The translations under genes and the position numbers were made by a program. The notes below the pieces were generated by a model. That model did no database searches, had not been told where the DNA came from, and saw nothing but the letters and a program-made list of their open reading frames with translations. This document shows, piece after piece, positions 1-8,015 of a stretch of DNA of 43,385 nucleotides; positions within the stretch are counted from its first letter, which is position 1, and every line of letters starts with the position of its first letter. The stretch is from contig NZ_JAUSBA010000042.1 in NCBI RefSeq assembly GCF_030652235.1, forward strand, positions 65,205 to 108,589. The letters are read 5' to 3'. Source of the stretch: Cypionkella sp. GTDB taxonomy: Bacteria; Pseudomonadota; Alphaproteobacteria; Rhodobacterales; Rhodobacteraceae.

Positions 1-852
1 AAATTCTGCATATGGCCAGTCACGGGCTTCGGCGCGGGCGATGGCGGCATCAAAATCGTGCCTGTTGCGCACAACTTCGGTGCAATGATGAAAGTCGGCC
101 TGACCACAGGTGATCACCGGGCGGCCATGCACCAGCGCCTCCATGCCAACGGCGGAGCTGATCGTGACCACTAACGCACAGGCATCCAGCATATCGTGGA
201 CATTGGCATAAGAGATCTGAAGCCGCGCGTCCTTTTGGCTTTGCCGCAGCAGCCATCCCAAGCTGTCGAAATCAATATCCAGCGGATGCGGTTTCACGAT
301 GATCGGTCGCGGATCAGTGCGCGATAACAAGGCTTTGATCATCCGGCGCATCGTGACGTAAAGCGCCTCAGTGACGCCGCGGTGACTTTCGGCTTGCAGA
401 AATACGGCGATGTGACCCAGCGGCAAAGGCAGCTTTTCGATCGGCTGGTCATAGCGCGATTTGCGCTTGGCGGCGGTACTGGCATAAAGCTTCGCCTGAA
501 ACGCTTTTGCAGCCACTGGGTCGATGGCCGCCGAATCAAAAGCCGCCGCCCCTATCGACGACAAGGACCGCGTGCCCACCGGATCGAGGTAGTAAAACGG
601 TGCAATATAGGCAGAGCCCCAGTTTAACGCCCGTGGGTGCTGCATATGCCCCCGATCAAAAATATGGAAAGCACGATCAGACTCTATGTCTGCGGATGCA
701 GATTCACGATTGTGGTGTGCAAGTTCACAAACCGCACCCAAAGACGTCAGCGCCTGAAGGAGCGGCCCGTAAACCTGTCTGCGTTCCAATTCTGACTCCA
801 GCACCCGTTTGGGCACATGAAACTTTAGAGGGAAGGCAGAAACCCGCGTCAC
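1..852 (-). CDS. Capsule polysaccharide synthesis/export-type protein (KpsS/KpsC-like), C-terminus cut by window edge
   Basis: This frame is open from a GTG at 852 down to base 1 (284 codons) and has no stop inside the window, so the C-terminus is missing. Residues 185-190 read IVKPHP and residues around 230-245 contain SSAVGMEALVHGRPVITCG. That pairing resembles the capsule polysaccharide biosynthesis family (Pfam Capsule_synth, PF05159), whose members act on the Kdo linker or export of group 2 capsules. There is no signal peptide or membrane segment, which fits a cytoplasmic enzyme. The GTG start overlaps the TGA of the upstream oxidoreductase by 4 bases (GTGA), suggesting translational coupling. 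The family call is from recognised motifs. The exact reaction is unknown, and another GT-B-like polysaccharide enzyme is possible. Confidence 0.72.
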   Translation of the reverse strand, partial: MTRVSAFPLKFHVPKRVLESELERRQVYGPLLQALTSLGAVCELAHHNRESASADIESDRAFHIFDRGHMQHPRALNWGSAYIAPFYYLDPVGTRSLSSIGAAAFDSAAIDPVAAKAFQAKLYASTAAKRKSRYDQPIEKLPLPLGHIAVFLQAESHRGVTEALYVTMRRMIKALLSRTDPRPIIVKPHPLDIDFDSLGWLLRQSQKDARLQISYANVHDMLDACALVVTISSAVGMEALVHGRPVITCGQADFHHCTEVVRNRHDFDAAIARAEARDWPYAEF

Positions 853-1838
853 AACGTAATTTCGACCCCAACTTTGAACACAGTGTCGATCATCATCTGG
901 GTGCCCTTCACGAATTCCAGCGGGCAAGGGTAGGCCGCGCCCTCGCGCACAGAACGCCCAAACGCCTCCACTTGCAGCACATAATGGTTTGAGGTTGGAA
1001 AGCGTTCGGTGATCACCTTGTTGCCATCTTGGTGCAACTCAATCTCGGCAATATCGTTGTAATTGGCGTTGAACGGGCCGCCATCCAACCGGATCATGCC
1101 TCGGTCGCCTTGAAACGTCACCACTTGCCGATTGTAAAGCCGCATCGAAGTAATCGAAGAATAGGTGAAGCGGCCGTGCGGGCCGTCCATGATGCCCGAC
1201 ACTTGCGCAAAGGTATCAACGCCATTCTCAAGGATCAGCCGCGCTGCAATATCAACGGGCTCTGATCCGGTGACAAAGCGCGCCGAGCCAAAGGTATAGA
1301 CGCCGATATCGCGCAATGACCCTCCGCCCGACTCGGGACGGTTGCGGATGTTCTCCATATCGGTCAGGCAATAGGTGAAGGCGGCATCGACGTGGCGCAG
1401 TGTGCCGATCTCGCCGGCCTCCAACCATTTTTTGGCCAACTGCCACTGCGGATGATGCACGATCATATAGGCTTCGGCGGCCAGCAAGCCCGAGGCATCG
1501 CGGGCGGCGATAATCTGGTCGATCTCAGACGCCTGCATCGCAATCGGCTTTTCGGTCAGCACATGCTTGCCCGCCGCCAGCGCCTTCAGGGTCCATTCGA
1601 CATGCAGGTGATTTGGCAGCGGCACATACACTGCGTCAATCGTGGGGTCGGCGAGCAGTGCCTCATACGTCGCGTGGATTTTCAAACCTGGGCAAAACGC
1701 CTGAAACCCGGCGGCTTTTTCCAGACTGGATGTCGCCAAAGCCGCCAACTCCGCGCCCTTTGCTGCATGAATTGCCGGAGCCATCTGCTCTTTGGCAAAA
1801 TTCGCCGCTCCCAAAATACCCCAACGCACTGGTTTCAT
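849..1838 (-). CDS. Gfo/Idh/MocA family NAD(P)-dependent oxidoreductase
   Basis: A protein of about 329 residues. The N-terminal Rossmann fold begins RWGILGAANFA, and the conserved EKP motif follows in GKHVLTEKPIA near residue 95. The C-terminal half matches the GFO/IDH/MocA beta-sheet domain. Such enzymes oxidise or reduce sugars, inositols or nucleotide sugars; the substrate cannot be read here. I chose the ATG at 1838 because an AAGGGGA ribosome-binding sequence (1845-1851) lies 6 bases upstream. The in-frame ATG at 1844 would abut that sequence. The gene lies 60 bp after pssA and is coupled by a 4-base overlap to the capsule-type gene, so a sugar-precursor role for surface polysaccharide is plausible but inferred. 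Confidence 0.88.
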   Translation of the reverse strand: MKPVRWGILGAANFAKEQMAPAIHAAKGAELAALATSSLEKAAGFQAFCPGLKIHATYEALLADPTIDAVYVPLPNHLHVEWTLKALAAGKHVLTEKPIAMQASEIDQIIAARDASGLLAAEAYMIVHHPQWQLAKKWLEAGEIGTLRHVDAAFTYCLTDMENIRNRPESGGGSLRDIGVYTFGSARFVTGSEPVDIAARLILENGVDTFAQVSGIMDGPHGRFTYSSITSMRLYNRQVVTFQGDRGMIRLDGGPFNANYNDIAEIELHQDGNKVITERFPTSNHYVLQVEAFGRSVREGAAYPCPLEFVKGTQMMIDTVFKVGVEITL

Positions 1839-1898
1839 CGTCATTCCCCTTAGTGTTTCGCCGGGAAACTAGCGGGCCTGACATGTTAGCGCAATCGC

Positions 1899-2711
1899 TT
1901 AGGCTTCCGGGGCTGCCTCTTCCGCCGCTTTGCGCGGTTTTTTGATGAAAGTGTACACCAGCGCCGCCAGATATGCACAATCGACGATGACTAAAGTGGT
2001 CCAAGGATAGGTCAGCAATGCCGCGACCAGACCAACAAAGGCAAGCAGCACAAAGCTGACATTCTCGGCATAGATCGTCGCGCGCTTGAACGACGGCGTA
2101 CGAAACCGCCCCACCATGAGCCAGCCCACCAGCGCCATCCACAGCGCCACAAGGCCGTTGGCGTGCGGCTGGCCATCGTCCAAGGCAAAGGCCAGAAACA
2201 TCGGCAGCATCACCAGCAATGCGCCTGCCGGCGAAGGCACGCCTTGGAAGCTGTTGGAATCATTGTCAGGTTGGCGGTTACCGATATTGAATCGGGCAAG
2301 CCGCAGCAGGCAGGCAACGGCGTAGATCAAGCAAGCGATCCAGCCCTCGGCCCGCATGCCTTGCAACGCCCAAAGATAGGTGATCAGCGCCGGAGCGACG
2401 CCAAAGTTGACCAGATCACAGAGGCTATCGAGTTCGGCCCCCATATCGGATTCACTTTTCAAAAACCGCGCAAGGCGGCCATCAAGACCGTCCATCACCG
2501 CAGCCGCGATGATTAGCGCCACCGCAAGGCCAAACCGCCCCTCAATCGCAAAGCGCACCGCGGTCAGCCCCGCACACAGTGCAGCCACGGTCATAAAATT
2601 CGGGATCAACTGCACAATATGCAGCTTTTTGCGCGGCCGCCGACCGATTTTTGCAGGCTGAAGTTCGACTGACTGCGGTTCTGCTGACTGCGGCGCGGCG
2701 GGCACCTTCAT
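1899..2711 (-). CDS. pssA: CDP-diacylglycerol--serine O-phosphatidyltransferase
   Basis: A 270-residue integral membrane enzyme that makes phosphatidylserine from CDP-diacylglycerol and serine, the first step toward phosphatidylethanolamine. The CDP-alcohol phosphatidyltransferase signature is complete, with Asp74, Asp77, Gly78, Ala81, Arg82, Gly91, Asp95 and Asp99 in the expected spacing (DGLDGRLAR then GAELDSLCD). Several hydrophobic segments follow. The first 30 residues are rich in Pro, Gln and basic residues and look like a cytoplasmic tail. Its ATG overlaps the psd stop by 4 bases (ATGA). The downstream enzyme acts on its product, so psd-pssA is a functional operon. This is the type II, membrane-embedded form rather than the E. 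coli phospholipase-D-like type. Confidence 0.95.
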   Translation of the reverse strand: MKVPAAPQSAEPQSVELQPAKIGRRPRKKLHIVQLIPNFMTVAALCAGLTAVRFAIEGRFGLAVALIIAAAVMDGLDGRLARFLKSESDMGAELDSLCDLVNFGVAPALITYLWALQGMRAEGWIACLIYAVACLLRLARFNIGNRQPDNDSNSFQGVPSPAGALLVMLPMFLAFALDDGQPHANGLVALWMALVGWLMVGRFRTPSFKRATIYAENVSFVLLAFVGLVAALLTYPWTTLVIVDCAYLAALVYTFIKKPRKAAEEAAPEA

Positions 2712-3400
2712 TCCCGCACGGCCGCGCGGCGCAGCATGTCGCGATCCAACTCGGCAAGAACGGTTTCGCCGGCGACCATGGTTTGACCCAAAGCCACCAG
2801 CGGCTCAACGCCATCGGGGAGATAAACATCCAGACGCGAGCCAAAACGGATCAGACCAAAGCGCTCACCCGTGCGCAGCGATTGACCTTCGGACACAAAC
2901 GGCACGATCCGCCGCGCCACAAGGCCTGCAATCTGCACCACAATCAACTGGCGACCATCGGTAAGTTCCAGCAGTAGCGAGTTGCGCTCGTTATCTTCCG
3001 ACGCCTTATCCAGCGACGCATTGAGAAATTTACCGGGGCGGTAGGCCATTTTGGCGATGCGTGCGGCAATCGGCGCGCGGTTCACATGGCAGTTGAACAC
3101 CGACATGAACACCGAAACCCGCGTTAGCGCATCGTTGCCCGCGCCCAGTTCCGGCGGCGGCACCGCGCGTTCGATCAAGCTGACCACGCCATCAGCTGGA
3201 GAGACGATCAGGCCACGTCCCTGTGGTACCGAGCGTTTTGGGTCGCGAAAAAAGTAATAGCACCAGACGGTTGCACCAACACCCAGCCAACCCAGGGGAT
3301 CCCATATCCAAAACAACACCAAGGTGATGACGGCAAAGATGCCGACAAACTTATAGCCTTCGCGGTGCATCGGCTTCAGAAAGGTTTCCAGCATGGTCAT
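2708..3400 (-). CDS. psd: Phosphatidylserine decarboxylase proenzyme
   Basis: A 230-residue proenzyme that decarboxylates phosphatidylserine to phosphatidylethanolamine at the inner membrane. Self-cleavage should occur in RFGSR between Gly187 and Ser188; the serine becomes the pyruvoyl group of the alpha chain. Other family marks are SPADGVV at 67-73 and [14 protein letters not shown] at 97-110. An N-terminal hydrophobic stretch (about 18-50) anchors the protein. The size fits the short PSD-A class common in Alphaproteobacteria. The first ATG at 3400 is used; an in-frame ATG two codons later is a possible alternative. It is the first gene of the minus-strand run psd-pssA-oxidoreductase-capsule gene. 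Confidence 0.95.
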   Translation of the reverse strand: MTMLETFLKPMHREGYKFVGIFAVITLVLFWIWDPLGWLGVGATVWCYYFFRDPKRSVPQGRGLIVSPADGVVSLIERAVPPPELGAGNDALTRVSVFMSVFNCHVNRAPIAARIAKMAYRPGKFLNASLDKASEDNERNSLLLELTDGRQLIVVQIAGLVARRIVPFVSEGQSLRTGERFGLIRFGSRLDVYLPDGVEPLVALGQTMVAGETVLAELDRDMLRRAAVRE

Positions 3401-3466
3401 AGGGTGGCCCTTTTATGGCGCATCAGTTTGATCCAGCTATCTAGCCTTTGCGCACGCGTGGCGCAA

Positions 3467-3493
3467 CCTTTGGGCGCAAGATACGCCCAAAGG
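3467..3493 (-). terminator. Hairpin terminator after rpoH
   Basis: A perfect 10-bp inverted repeat, CCTTTGGGCG (3467-3476) and CGCCCAAAGG (3484-3493), with a 7-base loop. It begins 9 bases beyond the rpoH stop codon. Only two T residues follow on the minus strand, so termination strength is uncertain. Confidence 0.6.
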
Positions 3494-3501
3494 GGTTCGC
3501 T

Positions 3502-4398
3502 TTAAGCCGGGATCACAATGCCCTTGCCGACGGCCAATGACCGCATCCGCTCTTGCAACTTTTCAAAGGCGCGCACTTCGATTTGACGAATACGCTCACG
3601 GCTGACGCCATAGATTTCCGACAGTTCTTCCAACGTGATCGGGGTTTCCGACAGGCGGCGCTTCATCAGCACATCTTTTTCCCGATCATTCAGCGCCGAC
3701 ATCGCCTCATGCAGCAGGTCCATCCGAATATCGAATTCGTCGCGCGCCTCGTAATCTCCGGCCTGATCGCTGTCTTCATCTTCCAGCCAATCCTGCCACT
3801 GCGTCGTGCCTTCACCGTCCGACCCGACCGTGGCATTCAGCGAAGCATCGCCCCCCGACAAACGGCGGTTCATATCGACAACTTCACGCTCGGACACGTT
3901 CAGATCGGTGGCAATTCGGGTGACGTTTTCGGGCCTCAGATCGCCTTCCTCCAACGCGCCGACCTTGGCCTTGGCCTTGCGCAGGTTGAAGAACAGCTTT
4001 TTCTGCGCCGAGGTGGTGCCAAGTTTGACCAACGACCACGAGCGCAGAATGTATTCCTGAATGCTGGCCCGAATCCACCACATCGCGTAAGTCGCAAGGC
4101 GGAAGCCTTTTTCGGGATCAAACCGCTTGACGGCCTGCATAAGGCCAACATTGGCTTCGGAAATTACCTCAGCCTGCGGCAAACCGTAGCCGCGATAGCC
4201 CATGGCGATTTTGGCGGCCAGACGCAGGTGGCTCGTGACCATCCGGTGTGCGGCCGGGCTGTCTTGGTGATCTACCCAGCGCTTGGCCAGCATGTATTCT
4301 TCTTCAGGTTCCAGCAGCGGAAATTTGCGGATTTCCTGCATATAGCGATTCAGCCCCTGTTCCGGGCTGGGTGCTGGCAGATTTGCATAGGTGCTCAT
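3502..4398 (-). CDS. rpoH: RNA polymerase heat-shock sigma factor sigma-32
   Basis: A 298-residue sigma factor that directs transcription of chaperone and protease genes. Region 2 includes the core-binding and -10 segment around residues 80-120 (GFRLATYAMWWIRASIQEYILRS). The RpoH box QKKLFFNLR is at 132-140, which separates it from RpoD. Region 4, with the helix-turn-helix ITLEELSEIYGVSRERIRQIE, is at about 254-274. The start MSTYANLP at 4398 is preceded by GAGGGAG; the open frame extends 43 codons further upstream without family similarity. Many Rhodobacteraceae carry two RpoH paralogues and the sequence alone does not say which this is. The gene is followed by a hairpin. Confidence 0.95.
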   Translation of the reverse strand: MSTYANLPAPSPEQGLNRYMQEIRKFPLLEPEEEYMLAKRWVDHQDSPAAHRMVTSHLRLAAKIAMGYRGYGLPQAEVISEANVGLMQAVKRFDPEKGFRLATYAMWWIRASIQEYILRSWSLVKLGTTSAQKKLFFNLRKAKAKVGALEEGDLRPENVTRIATDLNVSEREVVDMNRRLSGGDASLNATVGSDGEGTTQWQDWLEDEDSDQAGDYEARDEFDIRMDLLHEAMSALNDREKDVLMKRRLSETPITLEELSEIYGVSRERIRQIEVRAFEKLQERMRSLAVGKGIVIPA

Positions 4399-4452
4399 GT
4401 TTGACGCTCCCTCATTGGCCCGGTGCAGTTTCGCCCCCGGGCGGTCGAATTG

Positions 4453-4477
4453 ATATATGCCAGACGCAGACTTCAAG
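4453..4477 (-). promoter_or_regulatory. Possible sigma-32-type promoter of rpoH
   Basis: On the minus strand CTTGAAG (4477-4471) is followed after 11 bases by CATATAT (4459-4453), about 55 bp before the rpoH ATG. This resembles the heat-shock promoter pattern CTTGAAA/CCCCATNT. It suggests, but does not prove, autoregulation of rpoH. Confidence 0.35.
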
Positions 4478-4576
4478 CAGCTGACACATAACTTCCTCAA
4501 CGAAAGATGGTTCCATTTCCGTCGCAAGGGAAGGTTTGTAACATTCCGGTCACGGGAATGTTAGTGCGCGGACGCA

Positions 4577-4669
4577 CTTTGGTCATCCTCTGCGCTAAAA
4601 TATCCCCGCCAGAGGCATTCTCGGCAAGCCACAGAAGCCTCCGGCCCGAGTATTTAGCCAATGTGAATG
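4577..4669 (+). repeat. Dispersed intergenic repeat, copy 1 (about 93 bp)
   Basis: This block opens with TTTGGTCATCCTCTG, holds two imperfect inverted arms (about 4594-4615 and 4637-4658, core GCC-GAGGC / GCCTCCGGC) and ends near TGAATG at 4664-4669. A second copy lies in the opposite orientation at 40686-40780 and shares both ends and both arms. The arms can fold into a long hairpin. It fills most of the 282-bp gap between rpoH and the pseudouridine synthase and may also act as the terminator of the latter's neighbours. The class is unknown; REP-like or a structured RNA element are both possible. Confidence 0.7.
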
Positions 4670-4680
4670 CGCCAAAGGGC

Positions 4681-5724
4681 TTAGTCTTGGCCCTTACGCA
4701 AAGCTGCCAGCAGCCCCTCTAGGTCAGCAGGCAAGGGCGAGGTGAATTCCAGCATCTCGCCCGTCACCGGATGCGCGAAGCCCAAGGTCGCCGCGTGCAG
4801 GGCTTGGCGCGGAAAGCTGTTGCCCATTTCCGCCACCTCGGCCCCGAACAGCTTGGGCGAGACTTTTTTCTTGCCGCCATAAGTCTGATCGCCGACCAAG
4901 CCGTGGCCCGCGTAGGCCATATGGACGCGGATCTGGTGGGTGCGGCCGGTTTCTAGCCAGCACTCCATCAAAGCCGCGCCCCCCTTGAAATCTTCCATAA
5001 CCCGCGTGCGCGTAACTGCGTGGCGGCCCGAATTCCAAACCACGGCTTGGCGTTGGCGGTCGGTTTTGTGGCGTTCCAGATGGGTGGCGATTTTTAAGAT
5101 GCCGCCGGCCTCAAAGGTAATGCCCCTCAGGCCGCGGATGCGCGGATCGTAGGCGGAGGGCACGCCGTTCACCACCGCGATGTAACGGCGGTTGACGGTA
5201 TGGGCCTCAAACTGCGCAGCAAGCCCATGATGGGCGCGGTCAGATTTGGCGACCACCAACAGGCCCGTGGTATCCTTGTCGATGCGATGCACGATGCCGG
5301 GGCGACGCTCGCCACCGATGCCGGACAAGGTATCGCCGCAATGATGCAACAACGCGTTCACCAAAGTGCCCGACGGGGTGCCTGGGGCGGGATGCACCAC
5401 CATGCCCGCAGGCTTGTCGATCACGATCAGATCGCCGTCTTCCCAGATCACCGACAGCGGAATATCTTCCGGCAGGGTCGCCACATCCACCGCGGGGGCC
5501 AGGATCAGCGTGTATTCTTCGCCCGCTTTCACCTTGGTCTTGGGGTTGGTCACCGCCACCCCACCGCGCAAAACATCGCCTTCGTCGATCATCTTCATCA
5601 AACGCGATCGTGACAGGGCAGCTTGCTCTGGCACAGCCGCCGCAAGCGCCTTATCAAGACGGGGGGCTGCGTCTGCGCCAATCACGATAATCAGGCGGTT
5701 GCCCGCCACATCGCCGTACGCCAT
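4681..5724 (-). CDS. rluD: RluA-family 23S rRNA pseudouridine synthase (RluD-type)
   Basis: A protein of about 347 residues that isomerises specific uridines in large-subunit rRNA. An S4 RNA-binding domain occupies roughly residues 10-70 (RLDKALAAAVPEQAALSRSRL). The catalytic domain has VIDKPAGMVVHPAPG and the signature GIVHRIDKDTTGLLVVAK, with catalytic Asp149. ETGRTHQIRVHMAYAGHGLVGD completes the RluA signature. I start at ATG 5724 because family members begin just before the RLDKAL segment. An in-frame ATG at 5769, with GGAG upstream, would add 15 residues and overlap the start codon of the divergent gene. RluD is favoured over RluC by the N-terminal S4 domain and size, but the target uridines cannot be read. 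Confidence 0.9.
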   Translation of the reverse strand: MAYGDVAGNRLIIVIGADAAPRLDKALAAAVPEQAALSRSRLMKMIDEGDVLRGGVAVTNPKTKVKAGEEYTLILAPAVDVATLPEDIPLSVIWEDGDLIVIDKPAGMVVHPAPGTPSGTLVNALLHHCGDTLSGIGGERRPGIVHRIDKDTTGLLVVAKSDRAHHGLAAQFEAHTVNRRYIAVVNGVPSAYDPRIRGLRGITFEAGGILKIATHLERHKTDRQRQAVVWNSGRHAVTRTRVMEDFKGGAALMECWLETGRTHQIRVHMAYAGHGLVGDQTYGGKKKVSPKLFGAEVAEMGNSFPRQALHAATLGFAHPVTGEMLEFTSPLPADLEGLLAALRKGQD

Positions 5725-5767
5725 TTTTGCGCCATCCACAGCATCTTCGTCTTCATAAGGGCTCACC

Positions 5768-6085
5768 ATGTCTGACACTCCGATCGAGCCGGGCTTGCCG
5801 CCCTCGCTGCGCTTGCTGAAAGTTTTGGTGATCGTTCTGATGATCACCATGATTGGCGGTGTCATAACCGTGGTCGGGCTGCTTGTCACCCGTATGCCGA
5901 ACGCAAACAGCCTACGCCCCACTTTGCCAGCCAGCTTGCAAATGCCCGCCGGAGCCACCGCAGGGGCGATCACCATGGCCCCCGGCTGGATCGGCGTTGT
6001 CACCACCGACAACCGCATCCTGATTTTCACGCCACAAGGCACGTTGCAGCAAGAGATCGCTGTTTCGCCAATTCCGGCGCCATAG
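5768..6085 (+). CDS. Small single-pass membrane protein, probably DUF6476 family
   Basis: A 105-residue protein of unknown function. Residues about 20-45 form one strongly hydrophobic segment (VLVIVLMITMIGGVITVVGLL), followed by a C-terminal part of about 60 residues likely exposed to the periplasm and ending near VTTDNRILIFTPQGTLQQEI. AAGGGC lies 5 bases before the ATG. The position, divergent from an rluD-type gene, is where DUF6476 proteins are commonly found in Rhodobacteraceae. The family assignment is from memory of that arrangement and the sequence pattern, not from a search. Confidence 0.7.
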   Translation: MSDTPIEPGLPPSLRLLKVLVIVLMITMIGGVITVVGLLVTRMPNANSLRPTLPASLQMPAGATAGAITMAPGWIGVVTTDNRILIFTPQGTLQQEIAVSPIPAP

Positions 6086-6158
6086 GCCAAGCTTTGTCTT
6101 GACCAGATGCGGTCAGTGATCTCTGCTGAGCCCGATAGAGTTTGGGGATGCCCGCGCG

Positions 6159-8015
6159 ATGAAGATGTTGCGGATTTTAAGGCCGGATACCGATGCTGCT
6201 GCGCAGATCAGCACTCAGTTACAGATGCTTACTGCAGTAGAGCCTGCACGACTGATCAGCACATCCACAGCGTTTGGCCTGATGGCGCTATTTCTGCCAT
6301 CTTGGCTGGTGCTGGCGGCGCTGGGGGTGGATATGACGCTGGAGGGCCTGAACTTCCAACTTTTGCGCGCGCTTGATCCCATCAGCCAAGCGCGACGCTA
6401 CATTGCCACCGTGGCGACGGTGTTTCTTACCGAGACATCTTACACATTGTGTTGCGTGTTGATCTGGCAGCAGGACACCGAATTTGCCAAAGCAGCGGCG
6501 GTGTCCATGCTCAGCATGACGTTGTTTCAACTAAGCACGGTGCGGGCGATCCATATGCCCTTCGGTATTGCAGGTTTGACTGCGGCCACGCTGACAGCTT
6601 TGATTGGCAACGGATTTTACTGGCTCGAGAAACAGGATTGGCTGGGCTTTGCAGCCTCGTCCATAGCCCTGCTGGCCGCCGTCGCTTATGGCTTGGGGGC
6701 AATGCGATCCAATCATGCGCTGCATCGGGAAATCAGCAGTCGCGGCATCAGGGCGGATGCCGCCAACCGCGCCAAGGGCCGGTTTCTGGCGCAGATGAGT
6801 CATGAATTGCGCACCCCGCTCAACGCCATTGTCGGCATGGGCGAGGCCGAACTGCTGCACACGCCCAGCCCTGCCACGAAGGCGCGGATGGACACGCTGG
6901 TCAGCTCGGCGATGGATCTGGCGGCCATCCTCGATGATGTTTTGCAAATGGCTGCGATTGAAGAAAACCAACTGCCGCTTCGCCCGATTATCGCCAGACC
7001 GAAAGAGGTGGTCGAAGCAACGGTTGCGCTATTCCAGCCGGTCTTTGCCAAAGCCGGGCTTTGGCTGCGGCTGGAGTTTACCGCCTATCGCCTACCCGAT
7101 GGCCGCCCTGCCCCAGATCTGCCAGAAACCGCCGAGTTTGATCCGCAGCGCTTGCGGCAATGCCTGTCAAACCTTCTGTCCAATGCGTTGAAATTCACCG
7201 CGACCGGCGGTGCGACGTTGCGGGTCAGCTACCGCGCACAACCTTTGCCCCGCGCGAGCCAAGTCATTGGCGATCAGTTGCAGATTGATGTCTCTGACAC
7301 CGGCAAGGGCATCCCCGCGCATGAAAAAGGCCTTGTGTTCCAACCCTTCCAGCGCGGCGCGGGTGCGTATAGCGGCACCGGCCTCGGGCTGGCGATCAGT
7401 CGCAGCATCGCCCAGCAGATGCAGGGTGATCTGGTGCATTTGCCCAGCCAGATCGGCGCGCTGTTCCGGCTCAGCGTGATGATCCGCCCGGTTATAACGC
7501 CCGCGCACTTGCCCGCACATGCGGCCAATTTGTCCGGGCACCGGATCTTGGTGGTCGATGACATTGCCACCAACCGCTTGGTTGCCGCGACCTATCTGCG
7601 CGGTATGCAAGTCTGTGTCGACGAGGTGGAAAGCGGTGCAGCTGCTCTGCAAGCCATCACCGCACAGCGCCCCGATCTGGTGCTGCTGGATCTGCATATG
7701 CCCGGCCTGTCCGGGCTTGAAACTATGGCCGCGATCCGCGCCCTGCCGGGGCCGCATTTGCCGGTGGTAGCGATGACGGCGGATGCCTCTGCCGCCGACC
7801 GCGCGCTGTATCTCTCTGCCGGCTTGGACGGCTATCTGACCAAACCATTGACGATGGAGGCGCTGCGCGTCGGCCTTGCCAAACATCTGACGCGCCCTGC
7901 TCCCTTGCCCCAGCGGCCGCCTGACTGCGACATTGCTGGCCATACGGGACTGGACGCCACCGCTTTGACGGCGTCAACTGTGCCAAACAAGCAGGAGAAT
8001 CGGGATGATAGGTGA
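6159..8015 (+). CDS. Membrane-bound hybrid histidine kinase with C-terminal receiver domain
   Basis: A 618-residue signalling protein. The first 185 residues hold about four to five membrane segments (near 36-57, 84-103, 135-152 and 162-180) and no recognisable periplasmic sensor domain. The dimerisation domain has FLAQMSHELRTPLNAIVG with phospho-accepting His215. The ATP-binding domain has the N box (LSNLLSNALKFT, 336-347), DTGKGIP (380-386) and GTGLGLAIS (406-414). A receiver domain follows from about 461 (RILVVDD), with phospho-acceptor Asp511 and conserved Lys562. No output or HPt domain is present, so phosphate probably passes to a separate protein. The stop lies 11 bp inside the following amidase gene, linking the two. 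The sensed signal is unknown. Confidence 0.92.
   Translation: MKMLRILRPDTDAAAQISTQLQMLTAVEPARLISTSTAFGLMALFLPSWLVLAALGVDMTLEGLNFQLLRALDPISQARRYIATVATVFLTETSYTLCCVLIWQQDTEFAKAAAVSMLSMTLFQLSTVRAIHMPFGIAGLTAATLTALIGNGFYWLEKQDWLGFAASSIALLAAVAYGLGAMRSNHALHREISSRGIRADAANRAKGRFLAQMSHELRTPLNAIVGMGEAELLHTPSPATKARMDTLVSSAMDLAAILDDVLQMAAIEENQLPLRPIIARPKEVVEATVALFQPVFAKAGLWLRLEFTAYRLPDGRPAPDLPETAEFDPQRLRQCLSNLLSNALKFTATGGATLRVSYRAQPLPRASQVIGDQLQIDVSDTGKGIPAHEKGLVFQPFQRGAGAYSGTGLGLAISRSIAQQMQGDLVHLPSQIGALFRLSVMIRPVITPAHLPAHAANLSGHRILVVDDIATNRLVAATYLRGMQVCVDEVESGAAALQAITAQRPDLVLLDLHMPGLSGLETMAAIRALPGPHLPVVAMTADASAADRALYLSAGLDGYLTKPLTMEALRVGLAKHLTRPAPLPQRPPDCDIAGHTGLDATALTASTVPNKQENRDDR

Noticed and set aside
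5725-6090. N-terminal extension of the RluD-type gene to 6090
   Set aside because: The added 122 residues are antisense to the DUF6476-like gene and have no pseudouridine synthase similarity. The start at 5724 gives the normal length.
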